From contig JAETQY010000010.1 of the NCBI GenBank assembly GCA_021770445.1, forward strand, positions 1 to 64,000: a DNA stretch of 64,000 nt, in the 5' to 3' direction. Each line of letters begins with the position of its first letter. Within the stretch, counting starts at the first letter, position 1. Source of the stretch: Bacillota bacterium (GTDB lineage Bacteria > Bacillota > Clostridia > Oscillospirales > Oscillospiraceae). The notes beneath the pieces are model-generated. The model was not told the DNA's origin. It made no database searches and worked only from the letters and a program-made list of their open reading frames with translations. Both the position numbers and the translations under genes were made by a program. Shown here one piece after another: positions 39,987 to 51,406 of this stretch.

Positions 39987-40017
39987 AAAAAACGGGCCGC
40001 GGGGACGCCCGCAGCCC
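39987..40017 (-). terminator. Riboswitch-controlled terminator
   Basis: On the minus strand GGGCTGCGGG (40017-40008) pairs with CCCGCGGCCC (40003-39994), followed by GTTTTTTG. It lies between the glycine aptamers and the AGCS start codon and is the likely expression platform. Confidence 0.85.
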
Positions 40018-40066
40018 AAAGAAAAAGCACAGTCCGGCGGAGCGCGGCCCCGCCGTTTCGGCTTCC

Positions 40067-40245
40067 CCTCTGTCCTTTTGCCTGAGAGATTGGCGGATCA
40101 CTCCGCGTTGCACCTTCGGCACCCGGTAAACGAGCTTCTCCAGAGTCACATCCACGCGCAGTCCTCATTCCAAGCCGGAACGCCTGAGAGTGTTACTCCT
40201 TCGGCAGGCCGTAAGGCCGTTTTCCTGCGCGCTTCGTCTGTCCCT
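40067..40245 (-). promoter_or_regulatory. Tandem glycine riboswitch
   Basis: The minus strand carries two aptamer cores. Each has a GCCGAAGG-type element and a CTCTCAGGC (40190-40182 and 40088-40080), and the second ends in the conserved CAAAAGGACAGAG. This is the gcvT-motif glycine riboswitch, with two aptamers in a row. It controls the AGCS genes through the terminator at 39987-40017. In symporter operons high glycine may either allow uptake genes or switch them off; the direction cannot be read here. Confidence 0.93.
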
Positions 40246-40261
40246 ATTCAATTACTCCGCT

Positions 40262-40291
40262 ACCATACCATAAAACATGCCTCTTTGTCAA
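40262..40291 (-). promoter_or_regulatory. Promoter of the glycine riboswitch operon
   Basis: The minus strand reads TTGACA (40291-40286), 18 bases, TATGGT (40267-40262), giving a start near 40255 just before the first aptamer. Confidence 0.65.
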
Positions 40292-40449
40292 CGCCCGGCG
40301 GACAATAATACGCCGGGCGCGGAATTTTCAGCTAATTAAACGAAGGAAGCAGAATTTTTATCTGATAAAGTTTACAATTTGCTCTTTTTTTGCGGAGACA
40401 GGTGTGGTATACTGATTTAGATTATGGTTATGGTACCTTTTACACTCAG

Positions 40450-40522
40450 AGCGGGCCGCCGAGGGCGGCGGCCCCTACATTTTGGATCTGTGTGTAGGGG
40501 CCGCCCCCTTGGGCGGCCCGTT
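40450..40522. repeat. GC-rich interspersed repeat, two inverted copies
   Basis: CGGGCCGCC...GGCGGCGGCCCCTACA (about 40450-40479) is followed by an inverted counterpart TGTAGGGGCCGCC...GGGCGGCCCG (about 40492-40520). A shorter relative is at 47977-47993. The pattern resembles REP/BIME-like repeats of gut Clostridia. The rest of 40320-40449 is AT-rich upstream sequence of secA with a TATACT box (40408-40413) but no convincing -35. Confidence 0.6.
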
Positions 40523-40566
40523 TCTAAGGTTTAGACCGCAAAATAAAACCGAGAGGTGTTTGACTC

Positions 40567-43323
<2,757 letters not shown>

Positions 43324-43325
43324 GA

Positions 43326-43360
43326 AAACGCCTCTCCCGCGCACAGCGGGAGAGGCGTTT
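43326..43360. terminator. Terminator after secA
   Basis: AAACGCCTCTCCCGC (43326-43340) and GCGGGAGAGGCGTTT (43346-43360) pair perfectly. It serves secA and the convergent carboxypeptidase gene. Confidence 0.88.
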
Positions 43361-43371
43361 CTTCACAACTT

Positions 43372-44739
43372 TTACCGTCTTCTGCTCCCCTGATAGTTTC
43401 CGCGGCTCTGGACGCGCCGTCCCGCTCCCACAGGGCGGCGGCGCTTGCGGAACACCAGCAGACGCAGGGCGACAAGGATGAACACGATGGCCGCGGCGGC
43501 CAGGATGATCTTCACACCGGTGGTCTGGAAGAAGTCGAAGAACTGCTGTTTCTTGTGCAGCAGCTCGGAGCGCTCCACCGACGTGACGGCCACCAGGTCC
43601 AGCTTGCCATAGACCTCCCCCTCGTAGGACAGGGTCATCACGCCCATCACCTCTCCCGCCTCCACCGGGGCCTCCACCTCTTTGGCGAACAGGCGGATAT
43701 CGGTCTCGATATCGTCCAGGTCGATGGACTTGGGCAGGGTCTTGGTGATGGAGCCCTGGGGCTTCACGTTGACCTCGTCGGCCTGGCGGGACATGGTCAC
43801 CTTCACCGTGTCCACCGGCTCATCCCCCCGGGTGATGGTCACCCGGTGGAAATTGCTGAAGCCGTACTCCAGCAGGCGGCGGCTCTCCCGGAACTGGCCC
43901 TGCTTCAGCTTCTCCTCCCCCGGGACCTCCATGGGTCCGGAGCCCAGAATCACCGAGATCAGCACCTGATCCCCGTCCTGGGCGGCGGCCACCAGGCAGC
44001 GGCCCGCCGCGTCGGTAGTGCCCGTCTTGCCGCCGATGCACTTATCATAGAGGTAGCCGCTATAGGTCCAGTTGGAGACAAGGCCGTTGGTGTTGTACAG
44101 CTCCCGCTCCTTGGACGTGTTGGTGGCGGGTACAGTGTGCTTGGGGGCTCCGGCCACGGTGGTGAATTCGTCGTGCTCCAGGCAGGCCTGCATCATCAAG
44201 GCCAGGTCGTAGGCGGTGGTGTAGTGGTTCTCCTGGTCCATCCCGTGGGGGTTGGCGAAGTGGGTGCCCTCACAGCCCAGTTCCCCCGCCCGGCGGTTCA
44301 TGTGGGACACAAAGTCCTCGATGGAGCCGTCCACCGCCACGGCCAGCACGTTGGCCGCCTCATTGGCGGAGGGCAGCATCAGGCAGTAGAGCAGCTCCTC
44401 CACCGTCAGCACCTCCCCCACCTTGATGTTGGCGGTGGAGAAGTTCCCCGACAGGCCCTGATAGGTGGTCTCCCCCGCGGTGATCTGGGTGCTCAGGGAC
44501 AGCTGGCCATACTCGATGGCCTCCAGCACCAGCAGGCAGGTCATCAGCTTGGTGGTGCTGGCGGGTGCGGCCCGCTCGCTGCCGTTCATATCATACAGGA
44601 TCTCGCCGTGGTTGGCGTCCAGCAGCAGGGCCTTGGTGCAGAACAGGTCCAGCTCCTCCTGGGTGGCCGAGACGGGGACTGCAAGGGAGCACACAATGGC
44701 CACAAAAAGAAAGAGGGACAGAAAACGATATTTTTTCAT
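43372..44739 (-). CDS. Serine-type D-Ala-D-Ala carboxypeptidase (DacF/PBP5-like)
   Basis: This is a 455-residue secreted, membrane-anchored penicillin-binding protein. It has a signal peptide ending AVPVSA, catalytic SxxK at Ser61-Lys64 (STTK), SxN in LPSANEAAN and KTG in GGKTGTTD. A C-terminal PBP5-C-like domain follows, and a membrane helix at about 408-430 precedes a basic tail. It trims pentapeptide in the wall or spore cortex. Confidence 0.93.
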   Translation of the reverse strand: MKKYRFLSLFLFVAIVCSLAVPVSATQEELDLFCTKALLLDANHGEILYDMNGSERAAPASTTKLMTCLLVLEAIEYGQLSLSTQITAGETTYQGLSGNFSTANIKVGEVLTVEELLYCLMLPSANEAANVLAVAVDGSIEDFVSHMNRRAGELGCEGTHFANPHGMDQENHYTTAYDLALMMQACLEHDEFTTVAGAPKHTVPATNTSKERELYNTNGLVSNWTYSGYLYDKCIGGKTGTTDAAGRCLVAAAQDGDQVLISVILGSGPMEVPGEEKLKQGQFRESRRLLEYGFSNFHRVTITRGDEPVDTVKVTMSRQADEVNVKPQGSITKTLPKSIDLDDIETDIRLFAKEVEAPVEAGEVMGVMTLSYEGEVYGKLDLVAVTSVERSELLHKKQQFFDFFQTTGVKIILAAAAIVFILVALRLLVFRKRRRPVGAGRRVQSRGNYQGSRRR

Positions 44740-44896
44740 AGGAAAATCTCCGTATGTATGTTATAATGAATTATGTATCCCCCAGTGTATCGCACACGGG
44801 GAGAAAAGGCAATTAAGAACTTCTTAAATTTATGGTATGACGCCGCCTGTCCCAATTATAACAAAAACCGGCCAAAACCGCAAGGGGGAGCAAATT

Positions 44897-45295
44897 ATGG
44901 AAAGAAAATCCAGATTTGGGCTGGTTGTTCTGACCCTGTCTGCCGTCTTTTTCCTGGTGTGTACCACCTGGTATCTGGCCCGGTCCAGCACGCCGGAGCC
45001 CTGGCTGGTCTCGTCCACCCGGCGGCCGGCAGCGGAGTACCTGGATGCTTCGGAGCCCGAGGAGGCCCCCCGTCCGGACAGCCTCCTCCCCGGCGAGGTC
45101 ATCGACGTAAACACGGCGGACGCTTACGACCTTCAGCGTCTGCCCGGCATCGGGGAGAAGCGGGCCCGGGATATCATCGCCTACCGGGAGGAGCATGGCC
45201 CCTTCCAAAACGTGGACGAGCTAATAGAGGTGTCGGGCATTGGCCCGGTGATTTTGGAAAACCTGCGGGAGTATGTGACCGCGGGAGATGAGTGA
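44897..45295 (+). CDS. ComEA-like helix-hairpin-helix protein
   Basis: This is a 132-residue protein with an N-terminal membrane helix (about 8-28) and a low-complexity acidic linker. Two helix-hairpin-helix motifs follow: VNTADAYDLQRLPGIGEKRAR and VDELIEVSGIGPVILENL. This is the layout of the ComEA DNA-uptake receptor. GGGGGAG precedes ATG 44897; the frame starting at 44837 is not favoured. No comEC or other competence gene is nearby. Confidence 0.85.
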   Translation: MERKSRFGLVVLTLSAVFFLVCTTWYLARSSTPEPWLVSSTRRPAAEYLDASEPEEAPRPDSLLPGEVIDVNTADAYDLQRLPGIGEKRARDIIAYREEHGPFQNVDELIEVSGIGPVILENLREYVTAGDE

Positions 45296-45303
45296 GGTTT
45301 CAT

Positions 45304-45990
45304 ATGGCAAAGATTTTAGTGGTAGACGACGAACAGGTGCTGGTAAAGGGCATCAAGTTCAACCTGGAGCACGAGGGCTATCAGGTGGAGGTGGGGTACG
45401 ACGGCGAGCAGGCGGTGGAGCTGGCCCGGGAGGGAGGCTTCGACCTGATCCTGCTGGACCTGATGATGCCCAAGATCGACGGTCTCCAGGCCTGTATGCG
45501 CATCCGGGAGTTCTCCAACGTCCCCATCATCATGCTGACGGCCAAGGGGGAGGACGCCGACAAGCTCATGGGCTTTGAGTGCGGCGCCGACGACTATATC
45601 ACCAAGCCCTTCAACCTTCTGGAGCTGAAGGCCCGGGTCCGGGCCCTGCTGCGCCGCTCCGGCGCGGCGGAGCAGAAGAAGGCGGGCGCCGTTCTGGAGG
45701 CCGGCCACATCAAGCTGGACACGGCCGCCCGGGCGGCCTGGCGGGACGGCACGCCGGTGGAGCTCACCGCCAAGGAGTTCGACCTGATGGAGCTGCTGCT
45801 GCGCAACCCCGGCCGGGTGTACAGCCGGGAAAACCTGCTCAACGTGGTGTGGGGCTATGAGTATATTGGCGACTACCGCACAGTGGACGTCCATGTCCGC
45901 CGCCTGCGGGAGAAGCTGGAGCTGGACCCCGCCAACCCCGAGTTCATCCGCACCAAGTGGGGCGTGGGGTACTATCTGACAAAGCTATGA
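45304..45990 (+). CDS. OmpR/PhoB-family response regulator
   Basis: The receiver domain has the DD pair (residues 8-9), phosphoacceptor Asp52 (LLDLMMPK) and Lys in ITKPF. The winged-helix DNA-binding domain (about 125-225) ends DVHVRRLREKLE...TKWGVGYYL. The length is 228 residues. It overlaps the following histidine kinase start by ATGA, so the two are coupled. Confidence 0.94.
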   Translation: MAKILVVDDEQVLVKGIKFNLEHEGYQVEVGYDGEQAVELAREGGFDLILLDLMMPKIDGLQACMRIREFSNVPIIMLTAKGEDADKLMGFECGADDYITKPFNLLELKARVRALLRRSGAAEQKKAGAVLEAGHIKLDTAARAAWRDGTPVELTAKEFDLMELLLRNPGRVYSRENLLNVVWGYEYIGDYRTVDVHVRRLREKLELDPANPEFIRTKWGVGYYLTKL

Positions 45991-47468
45991 AGAAGAACAA
46001 GGTCCCTTTTTTCGCCTCCCTCCAGGTGAAATACGCCATGAGCTACCTGGTCATCTTTGCCGTGGTGCTGGTGCTGCTGAACACCTACCCGGTGGTGGCC
46101 TCCCAGGACCTGCTGTTCACCTCCAAGCGGGACTCGCTGAAGAGCCAGACGGCGGTGATGGCCTCCGCCCTCATGGAGCTGGAGTCCCTGTCCTCCGAGC
46201 AGGTGGCCCGGGTGATGAACATGCTGGACAGCATGGGGCTGACCCGCATTCTGGTCACCGACCCGGCGGGGCTGATCCTCTACGACAGCACCCGCCAGCC
46301 CCAGGAGGGGGAGCCCCCCGTGGAGGGAGCGCCGGAGGAGCCGGAGTACCGCTACGCCCTGTACCAGGAGGTGGTGTCCGCCCTGCGGGGCAGCGACGTG
46401 TCCTACTCCCGGTACGCCGACCGGAAGTTCATCTCTACCGCCGCCATGCCCATCGTCTACCGGGGCATGGTCATCGGGTCGATCTATATCCTGGAGGTGG
46501 ACGAGGTGCAGGGAGAGCTGCTCTACAGCTTACAGCAGAATCTGCGCACCATCTCCCTGGTCATCGCGGCGGTCACTTTAATTATGTCAACCTTCTTCTC
46601 CAAGCTGCTCACCTCCCGCATCGCCGCCCTGCTGCGGGCCATCCGCATCGTGGGCGAGGGGGAGTACGGCCACCGGCTCCAGCCCGTGGGCCGGGACGAG
46701 ATGGCCCAGCTGGCCGAGGAGTTCAACCAGCTGACCGACCGCCTCCAGACCACCGAGGAGGTCCGCCGCCGCTTTGTCTCTGACGCCAGCCATGAGCTGA
46801 AGACCCCCCTGGCCTCCATCCGCCTGCTGGCCGACTCCATTTTGCAGACCGATGAGATGGACCCGGCCATGGTGCGGGACTTCGTAGGGGACATCGGCTC
46901 CGAGGCCGAGCGGCTCACCCGTATCACCGAGCACCTTCTCGCCCTCACCCGGCTGGACAGCCTGCCCGCCGGACAGCAGGAGGCTGTGGATGTGTCCCAG
47001 GTGACAGAGCGGACCATCGGCCTACTCCAGCCTGTGGCCGATGCCGCCGGGGTGAGTGTAGAGCAGAACCTCAAGCCCGACTGCCTCATCCTGTGCACCG
47101 AGGACGACCTGTCCCAGGTCTGCTTCAACCTGGTGGAAAACGCCATCAAATACAACTACAACGGCGGGAAGGTATTCGTCTCGGTATACCGGGACGGGGA
47201 CCAGGTGCTGCTGGAGGTAGGCGACACCGGGGTGGGTATCCCGGAGGACGACCTGCCCAAGGTGTTCAACCGCTTCTATCGGGTGGACAAGGCCCGGTCC
47301 CGGGCCGCCGGCGGCACCGGGCTGGGGCTGTCCATCGTCCGGGACACGGTGCGCCGCCACGGCGGCTGGGTCACCGCCCGGCCCAGGAATCCGGAGGGCA
47401 GCCTGTTTACTGCTGGCTTCCCCAGATATGTGCCCAGACAGTCAGAGAGGGGGCGGCCCGGTGCGTAA
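45987..47468 (+). CDS. Membrane sensor histidine kinase
   Basis: This is a 493-residue kinase. TM1 is at about 17-38, with an extracytoplasmic PAS-like sensor (39-187) and TM2 at 188-205. HAMP follows at 207-258, HisKA with His269 in FVSDASHELKTPL, and the ATPase with N-box NLVENAIKYN, GDTGVGIP and GGTGLGLSIV. The architecture matches the PhoR/WalK type. The GerMN lipoprotein gene overlaps its end and may modulate it. Confidence 0.93.
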   Translation: MKKNKVPFFASLQVKYAMSYLVIFAVVLVLLNTYPVVASQDLLFTSKRDSLKSQTAVMASALMELESLSSEQVARVMNMLDSMGLTRILVTDPAGLILYDSTRQPQEGEPPVEGAPEEPEYRYALYQEVVSALRGSDVSYSRYADRKFISTAAMPIVYRGMVIGSIYILEVDEVQGELLYSLQQNLRTISLVIAAVTLIMSTFFSKLLTSRIAALLRAIRIVGEGEYGHRLQPVGRDEMAQLAEEFNQLTDRLQTTEEVRRRFVSDASHELKTPLASIRLLADSILQTDEMDPAMVRDFVGDIGSEAERLTRITEHLLALTRLDSLPAGQQEAVDVSQVTERTIGLLQPVADAAGVSVEQNLKPDCLILCTEDDLSQVCFNLVENAIKYNYNGGKVFVSVYRDGDQVLLEVGDTGVGIPEDDLPKVFNRFYRVDKARSRAAGGTGLGLSIVRDTVRRHGGWVTARPRNPEGSLFTAGFPRYVPRQSERGRPGA

Positions 47469-47979
47469 CATAAGATGGCTTCCCCTTCTGTTAGCGGCGG
47501 CACTCCTGCTGTCCGCCTGCGGCGGCCGGGAGGCACCCCAGGAGGAGGGGGGCTTCCGGCTGTGGTTCGCCGCCGACGACAAGCAGGCGGGGTACGGACA
47601 CGGTCCGGCGCTGGACAGCGAGGCCTATCTCGGGGATGGCGAACCCGGCCCCGAGGAGCTGCTGTCCGCCCTTCTGGCCGGCCCTACCCAGGAGGGCCTC
47701 CGCTCCCCCTTCCCCCGAGGGGTCGCCCTGCGACAGTGGAGCTGGGACGAGGAGCGGCCTGGGGTCCTGCTGGTAGGGCTGTCCGAGCAGTACGGGGCCC
47801 TGGCCGACGTCTCCCTCACCCTGGCCGACTACTGTATCGTGCTCACCCTGGCCCAGGTGGAGGGGGTGGAGACGGTGGAGATCTCCACCCAGGGCTACCA
47901 GGCCAGCTACCGCAGCCACCAGCTCCTGGACCCCCAGGAGGCCGTCCTCCAGGACGAGCTGGCCGAGACCGTCCCGTAG
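47461..47979 (+). CDS. GerMN-domain lipoprotein
   Basis: This is a 172-residue lipoprotein from a GTG start (47461) that overlaps the kinase stop by 8 bp. The lipobox LLLSAC is at about Cys20, followed by a GerMN-like module (LLSALLAGPTQEGLRSPFPRGV and LTLADYCIVLTLAQVEGVETV). It resembles lipoproteins downstream of two-component systems in Actinobacteria and Clostridia (the LpqB type), where the extracellular protein tunes the kinase. Its role here is inference. Confidence 0.8.
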   Translation: MRNIRWLPLLLAAALLLSACGGREAPQEEGGFRLWFAADDKQAGYGHGPALDSEAYLGDGEPGPEELLSALLAGPTQEGLRSPFPRGVALRQWSWDEERPGVLLVGLSEQYGALADVSLTLADYCIVLTLAQVEGVETVEISTQGYQASYRSHQLLDPQEAVLQDELAETVP

Positions 47980-47993
47980 GGGCCGCCCCTACA
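47977..47993. repeat. Palindromic repeat related to that at 40450
   Basis: GTAGGGGCCGCCCCTAC is a short self-complementary element right after the GerMN gene and before the metY promoter; it may stop or stabilise the upstream transcript. Confidence 0.55.
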
Positions 47994-47999
47994 AAGCTC

Positions 48000-48028
48000 T
48001 TGACAAATTCTGTATTTTTCTGTAATCT
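48000..48028 (+). promoter_or_regulatory. Sigma-A promoter of metY
   Basis: TTGACA (48000-48005), 17 bases, TAATCT (48023-48028). The leader is too short for a SAM riboswitch and none is seen. Confidence 0.8.
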
Positions 48029-48060
48029 AATGTCTATTCAAAGGAAAGAAGGCATTCTTT

Positions 48061-49344
48061 ATGAGCGATTACAAAATTAACACCAAATGCGTCCAGGGGG
48101 GCTATACCCCCGGCAACGGCGAGCCCCGGCAGATCCCCATTATCCAGTCCACCACCTTCAAATACACCACCAGCGAGGACATGGGGAAGCTCTTCGACCT
48201 GGAGGCCAGCGGATACTTCTACACCCGCCTGCAAAACCCCACCAACGATATGGTGGCGGCTAAGATCTGCGACATGGAGGGCGGCACCGCCGCTATGCTC
48301 ACCTCCTCCGGCCAGGCAGCCAACTTTTACGCCATCTTCAACATCGCCAACTGCGGCGACCACGTGGTGGCCTCCTCCACCATCTACGGCGGCACCTACA
48401 ACCTGTTCCACGTCACCATGCGGAAGATGGGCATCGACTTCACCTTCGTCTCCCCCGACTGCACCGAGGAGGAGCTGAACGCCGCCTTTAAGCCCAACAC
48501 CAAGGCCGTCTTTGGCGAGACCATCGCCAACCCCGCCCTCACCGTGCTGGACATCGAGAAGTTCGCTAAGGCCGCCCATGCCCACGGCGTGCCCCTGGTG
48601 GTGGACAACACCTTCGCCACCCCGGTGAACTGCCGGCCCATTGAATGGGGCTGTGACATTGTGACCCACTCCACCACCAAGTATATGGACGGCCACGGGG
48701 CCGGAGTGGGGGGCGCCATCGTGGACAGCGGCAAGTTCGACTGGCTGGCCCACGCCGACAAGTTCCCGGGGCTGTGCACTCCCGACGACAGCTACCACGG
48801 CATCACCTACGCCGAGAAGTTCGGCCAGGGGGGCGCCTTTATCACCAAGTGTACCGCCCAGCTTATGCGGGATTTCGGCTCCATCCAGTCCCCCCAGAAC
48901 GCCTTTTTGCTGAATCTGGGCCTGGAGAGCCTCCATGTCCGGATGCCCCGCCACTGTGAGAATGCCCTGGCGGTGGCCAAGTATCTGAAATCCCACCCCA
49001 AGATCAGCTTTGTCACCTACCCTGGCCTGGAGGGGGACAAGTACTACGAGCTGGCTCAGAAGTATATGCCCAACGGCACCTGCGGGGTGGTGTCCTTCGG
49101 CTTCAAGGGGGGCCGGACCGCCGCTGAGACCTTTATGAAGCACCTGCGCCTGGCCGCCATCGAGACCCACGTGGCCGACGCCCGCACCTGCACGCTTCAT
49201 CCCGCCTCTGCCACCCACCGGCAGATGAATGACGAGGAGCTCGTTGCCGCCGGCATCACCCCCGACCTGGTCCGCTTCTCCTGCGGCATCGAGGACGAGG
49301 CCGATCTGATTGCCGATATCGAGCAGGCCCTGGCCCAGGTGTGA
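48061..49344 (+). CDS. metY: O-acetylhomoserine sulfhydrylase
   Basis: This 427-residue PLP enzyme of the Cys/Met-metabolism family has the PLP lysine in HSTTKYMDGHG and the FATP-type VVDNTFATP segment. Long C-terminal LHPASATHRQM and RFSCGIED match MetY better than cystathionine enzymes of about 380 residues. It makes homocysteine from O-acetylhomoserine and sulfide; methionine gamma-lyase is a less likely alternative. The start follows AAAGGAAAG. Confidence 0.9.
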   Translation: MSDYKINTKCVQGGYTPGNGEPRQIPIIQSTTFKYTTSEDMGKLFDLEASGYFYTRLQNPTNDMVAAKICDMEGGTAAMLTSSGQAANFYAIFNIANCGDHVVASSTIYGGTYNLFHVTMRKMGIDFTFVSPDCTEEELNAAFKPNTKAVFGETIANPALTVLDIEKFAKAAHAHGVPLVVDNTFATPVNCRPIEWGCDIVTHSTTKYMDGHGAGVGGAIVDSGKFDWLAHADKFPGLCTPDDSYHGITYAEKFGQGGAFITKCTAQLMRDFGSIQSPQNAFLLNLGLESLHVRMPRHCENALAVAKYLKSHPKISFVTYPGLEGDKYYELAQKYMPNGTCGVVSFGFKGGRTAAETFMKHLRLAAIETHVADARTCTLHPASATHRQMNDEELVAAGITPDLVRFSCGIEDEADLIADIEQALAQV

Positions 49345-49354
49345 GGTGCTGCCC

Positions 49355-49738
49355 ATGAAAAATGCTGGAACTGTTCTGATGTATAACTGCTCCGGGGAGG
49401 AGTTCTCCAAACTGAAGCAGATCTTCGCCATGCTCCGCCTGCGGATGCGGCCGGTGGAGCCCGACCGCTATCACGTCTCCCTGGAGGAGTTGTCCCAGGG
49501 CAAGGGCGAAAGCGCTGAACCGGCCTCCCCCCTGCCCGAGCCCATGCTGGTATTTTGCGGCATGGGACAGGCCCTGCTCAACCAGGTACTGGAGATCATC
49601 CGGATCTCCAAGCTGCCCCCCATCCCTCTGAAGGCTGTCCTCACCGATACCAACCGGTCCTGGACAACCATGCAGCTCTATGAGGAGCTGCTCAAGGAGC
49701 GGGAGGCCATCGCCGCCCAGAAGGCGGAAACAACGTAA
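49355..49738 (+). CDS. DUF3783-domain hypothetical protein
   Basis: This is a 127-residue protein; the start at 49355 follows GAGGTG and lies 10 bp after metY. The LKQIFAMLRLRMRPV and LPPIPLKAVLTDTNRSWTT segments are typical of DUF3783, whose function is unknown. A terminator follows. Confidence 0.78.
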   Translation: MKNAGTVLMYNCSGEEFSKLKQIFAMLRLRMRPVEPDRYHVSLEELSQGKGESAEPASPLPEPMLVFCGMGQALLNQVLEIIRISKLPPIPLKAVLTDTNRSWTTMQLYEELLKEREAIAAQKAETT

Positions 49739-49748
49739 CAAACTGTCT

Positions 49749-49776
49749 GGGGCTGCCGAATTCCCTCGGCAGCCCC
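49749..49776 (+). terminator. Terminator after the metY operon
   Basis: GGGGCTGCCGA (49749-49759) and TCGGCAGCCCC (49766-49776). The downstream T-run is poor. Confidence 0.6.
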
Positions 49777-49813
49777 GGTGCGCGAAAAAAATAAAAAAAC
49801 CGGAAAATTTCTC

Positions 49814-49842
49814 TTGCATTTCAAATTCCCCTGTGCTATAAT
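49814..49842 (+). promoter_or_regulatory. Promoter of tRNA-Arg
   Basis: TTGCAT (49814-49819), 17 bases, TATAAT (49837-49842), about 35 bp before the mature tRNA. Confidence 0.85.
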
Positions 49843-49877
49843 AACAAAGCTGTCAAGAGGAATCCTCTTAACGGTAT

Positions 49878-49954
49878 GCGGGCGTAGCTCAGTTGGATAG
49901 AGTGACTGGCTACGAACCAGTAGGTCGGGGGTTCGAATCCCTTCGCCCGTACCA
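49878..49954 (+). tRNA. tRNA-Arg(ACG)
   Basis: This is a 77-nt cloverleaf. The acceptor GCGGGCG (49878-49884) pairs with CGCCCGT, with a G-T at the first pair. The anticodon stem ACTGG/CCAGT encloses loop CTACGAA, so the anticodon is ACG, read as ICG after A34 deamination. TTCGAAT closes the T-loop and CCA is encoded. A tRNA-type terminator follows. Confidence 0.96.
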
Positions 49955-49996
49955 GTCCGCCGCAAGCGACATGTCGCCTGCGGCGGACTTTTTTTA
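49955..49996 (+). terminator. Terminator of tRNA-Arg
   Basis: GTCCGCCGC ... GCGGCGGAC hairpin followed by eight T. Confidence 0.88.
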
Positions 49997-50021
49997 TTTT
50001 ACAACAAAAGGGGGGTGCGGC

Positions 50022-51350
50022 ATGAGACCCGATATACCCGCTGGGGCGCAGCACATCCTTGAGGCATTGACCGGCGCGGGTTACGAGGCCTATCTGGTGG
50101 GCGGCTGTGTACGGGACCTGCTGCGGGGAACGGAGCCTCACGACTGGGATATCTGCACCTCCGCCCGCCCGGAGGAGACAGAGGCCTGCTTTGCCGGCCG
50201 GCAGATCGTCGAGACCGGGCTCAAGCATGGCACTGTTACAGTTCTGGAAGAAGATGGCCCCTATGAGGTCACCACCTACCGCACCGAGGGCCCCTACTCC
50301 GACAGCCGGCGACCGGATTATGTGCGCTTCGTCTCCGACCTGGAGGCCGACCTGGCCCGGCGGGATTTCACCATGAACGCCATCGCCATGGGGCTGGATG
50401 GGCGTCTGCACGACCCCTTCGGCGGCGCTGAGGACATCAGGTCCGGACTGATCCGCTGTGTGGGCCAGCCTGTCCGGCGTTTTCAGGAGGATGGCCTGAG
50501 GATCATGCGGGCCCTTCGGTTCGGGGCGACACTGGGGTATGAGCTGGAGGAAAACACCGCCCAGGCCGTCCATGACAGCCGGTCCATGCTGGGCCGCGTG
50601 GCGGCGGAGCGGATCAACGCAGAATTATGTCAACTTCTGCTTGGGGACCAGGCTGGCATTATCCTACGGCGGTATCCTGACGTGCTGTGCCAATTCTGGC
50701 CTGACCTGGAACCGCTGGTCACCCTGGAGCAGAACACCCCCTGGCACTGCTGGGGGGGCTGGGAGCACACCGTCCGGGCGGTGGAGGCCTCCCCCGCCGA
50801 TCTGATTCTGCGGCTGACCATGCTCCTCCACGACATCGGCAAGCCCAGCTGCAAGTCCACTGACGAGAAGGGGATCGACCACTTTTACGGCCACCCCGCC
50901 GCTGGTGCCCAACTGGCCGACCAGATGCTCCGGGCGCTGAAATTTGACAACAGGACCCGGGAACGGGTGGTCACCCTGGTGGAATACCACGACGTCCAGA
51001 TCCCCTGTCTGGAGCGCTCCGTCCGCAGATGGCTGGGTCGCCTGGGTCCCGAGGCCTTTTTCCAGCTCCTAGAGGTCAAACGGGCGGACGGCATGGGTCA
51101 GGCTTATGAGAAGGTCAAGGGCCGTCTGGCAGAGCTGGAGAAGCTGCGGGTGATGGCGGAAGAGGTCATTGTCCAGGGCCAGTGCTTCTCCCTGAAAGAC
51201 CTGAATGTAAACGGGCGGGACGTTCTGGCCGCAGGCGTCCCCGCGGGGCCCCAGGTGGGCCGAGTACTGAATGACCTGCTGGAACGGGTGCTCCGCGGAG
51301 AGCTGCCCAATGAGCGGGACATTCTGCTGGCCTCCATCCCAAAAATTTAG
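50022..51350 (+). CDS. cca: CCA-adding tRNA nucleotidyltransferase
   Basis: This 442-residue enzyme adds or repairs 3' CCA on tRNAs. The class II polymerase head has LVGGCVRDLLRG and DWDICT (metal-binding Asp pair) and RRDFTMNAIA. The RALRF segment follows (RIMRALRFGA), and an HD domain appears as LHDIGKP. The start at 50022 follows a GGGGG site after the tRNA-Arg terminator; the ORF extending to 49893 would run through that tRNA and is rejected. Confidence 0.95.
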   Translation: MRPDIPAGAQHILEALTGAGYEAYLVGGCVRDLLRGTEPHDWDICTSARPEETEACFAGRQIVETGLKHGTVTVLEEDGPYEVTTYRTEGPYSDSRRPDYVRFVSDLEADLARRDFTMNAIAMGLDGRLHDPFGGAEDIRSGLIRCVGQPVRRFQEDGLRIMRALRFGATLGYELEENTAQAVHDSRSMLGRVAAERINAELCQLLLGDQAGIILRRYPDVLCQFWPDLEPLVTLEQNTPWHCWGGWEHTVRAVEASPADLILRLTMLLHDIGKPSCKSTDEKGIDHFYGHPAAGAQLADQMLRALKFDNRTRERVVTLVEYHDVQIPCLERSVRRWLGRLGPEAFFQLLEVKRADGMGQAYEKVKGRLAELEKLRVMAEEVIVQGQCFSLKDLNVNGRDVLAAGVPAGPQVGRVLNDLLERVLRGELPNERDILLASIPKI

Positions 51351-51351
51351 C

Positions 51352-51378
51352 CCCCCGACGCAGCCGCGTCGGGGGACT
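51352..51378 (+). terminator. Terminator after cca
   Basis: CCCCGACGC-AGCC-GCGTCGGGG hairpin with a short T-run, placed between convergent genes. Confidence 0.75.
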
Positions 51379-51406
51379 TTGCTGTGCATGGTTAATATTA
51401 TGTCAA

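Noticed and set aside
36705-40085. A 1126-codon plus-strand open frame
   Set aside because: It overlaps obg out of frame and then covers both AGCS genes in antisense; its composition (His, Gly, Glu, Gln rich) is the typical mirror of high-GC membrane protein genes.
40320-40449. Second riboswitch upstream of secA
   Set aside because: Sequence is AT-rich without conserved elements; only a -10-like box is seen.
48029-48060. SAM or T-box riboswitch in front of metY
   Set aside because: The leader is only about 25 nt after the predicted start site, too short for either.
49893-50021. Extended N-terminus of Cca through the tRNA-Arg gene
   Set aside because: The frame would cross a complete tRNA and its terminator; the start at 50022 has a ribosome site and matches family length.
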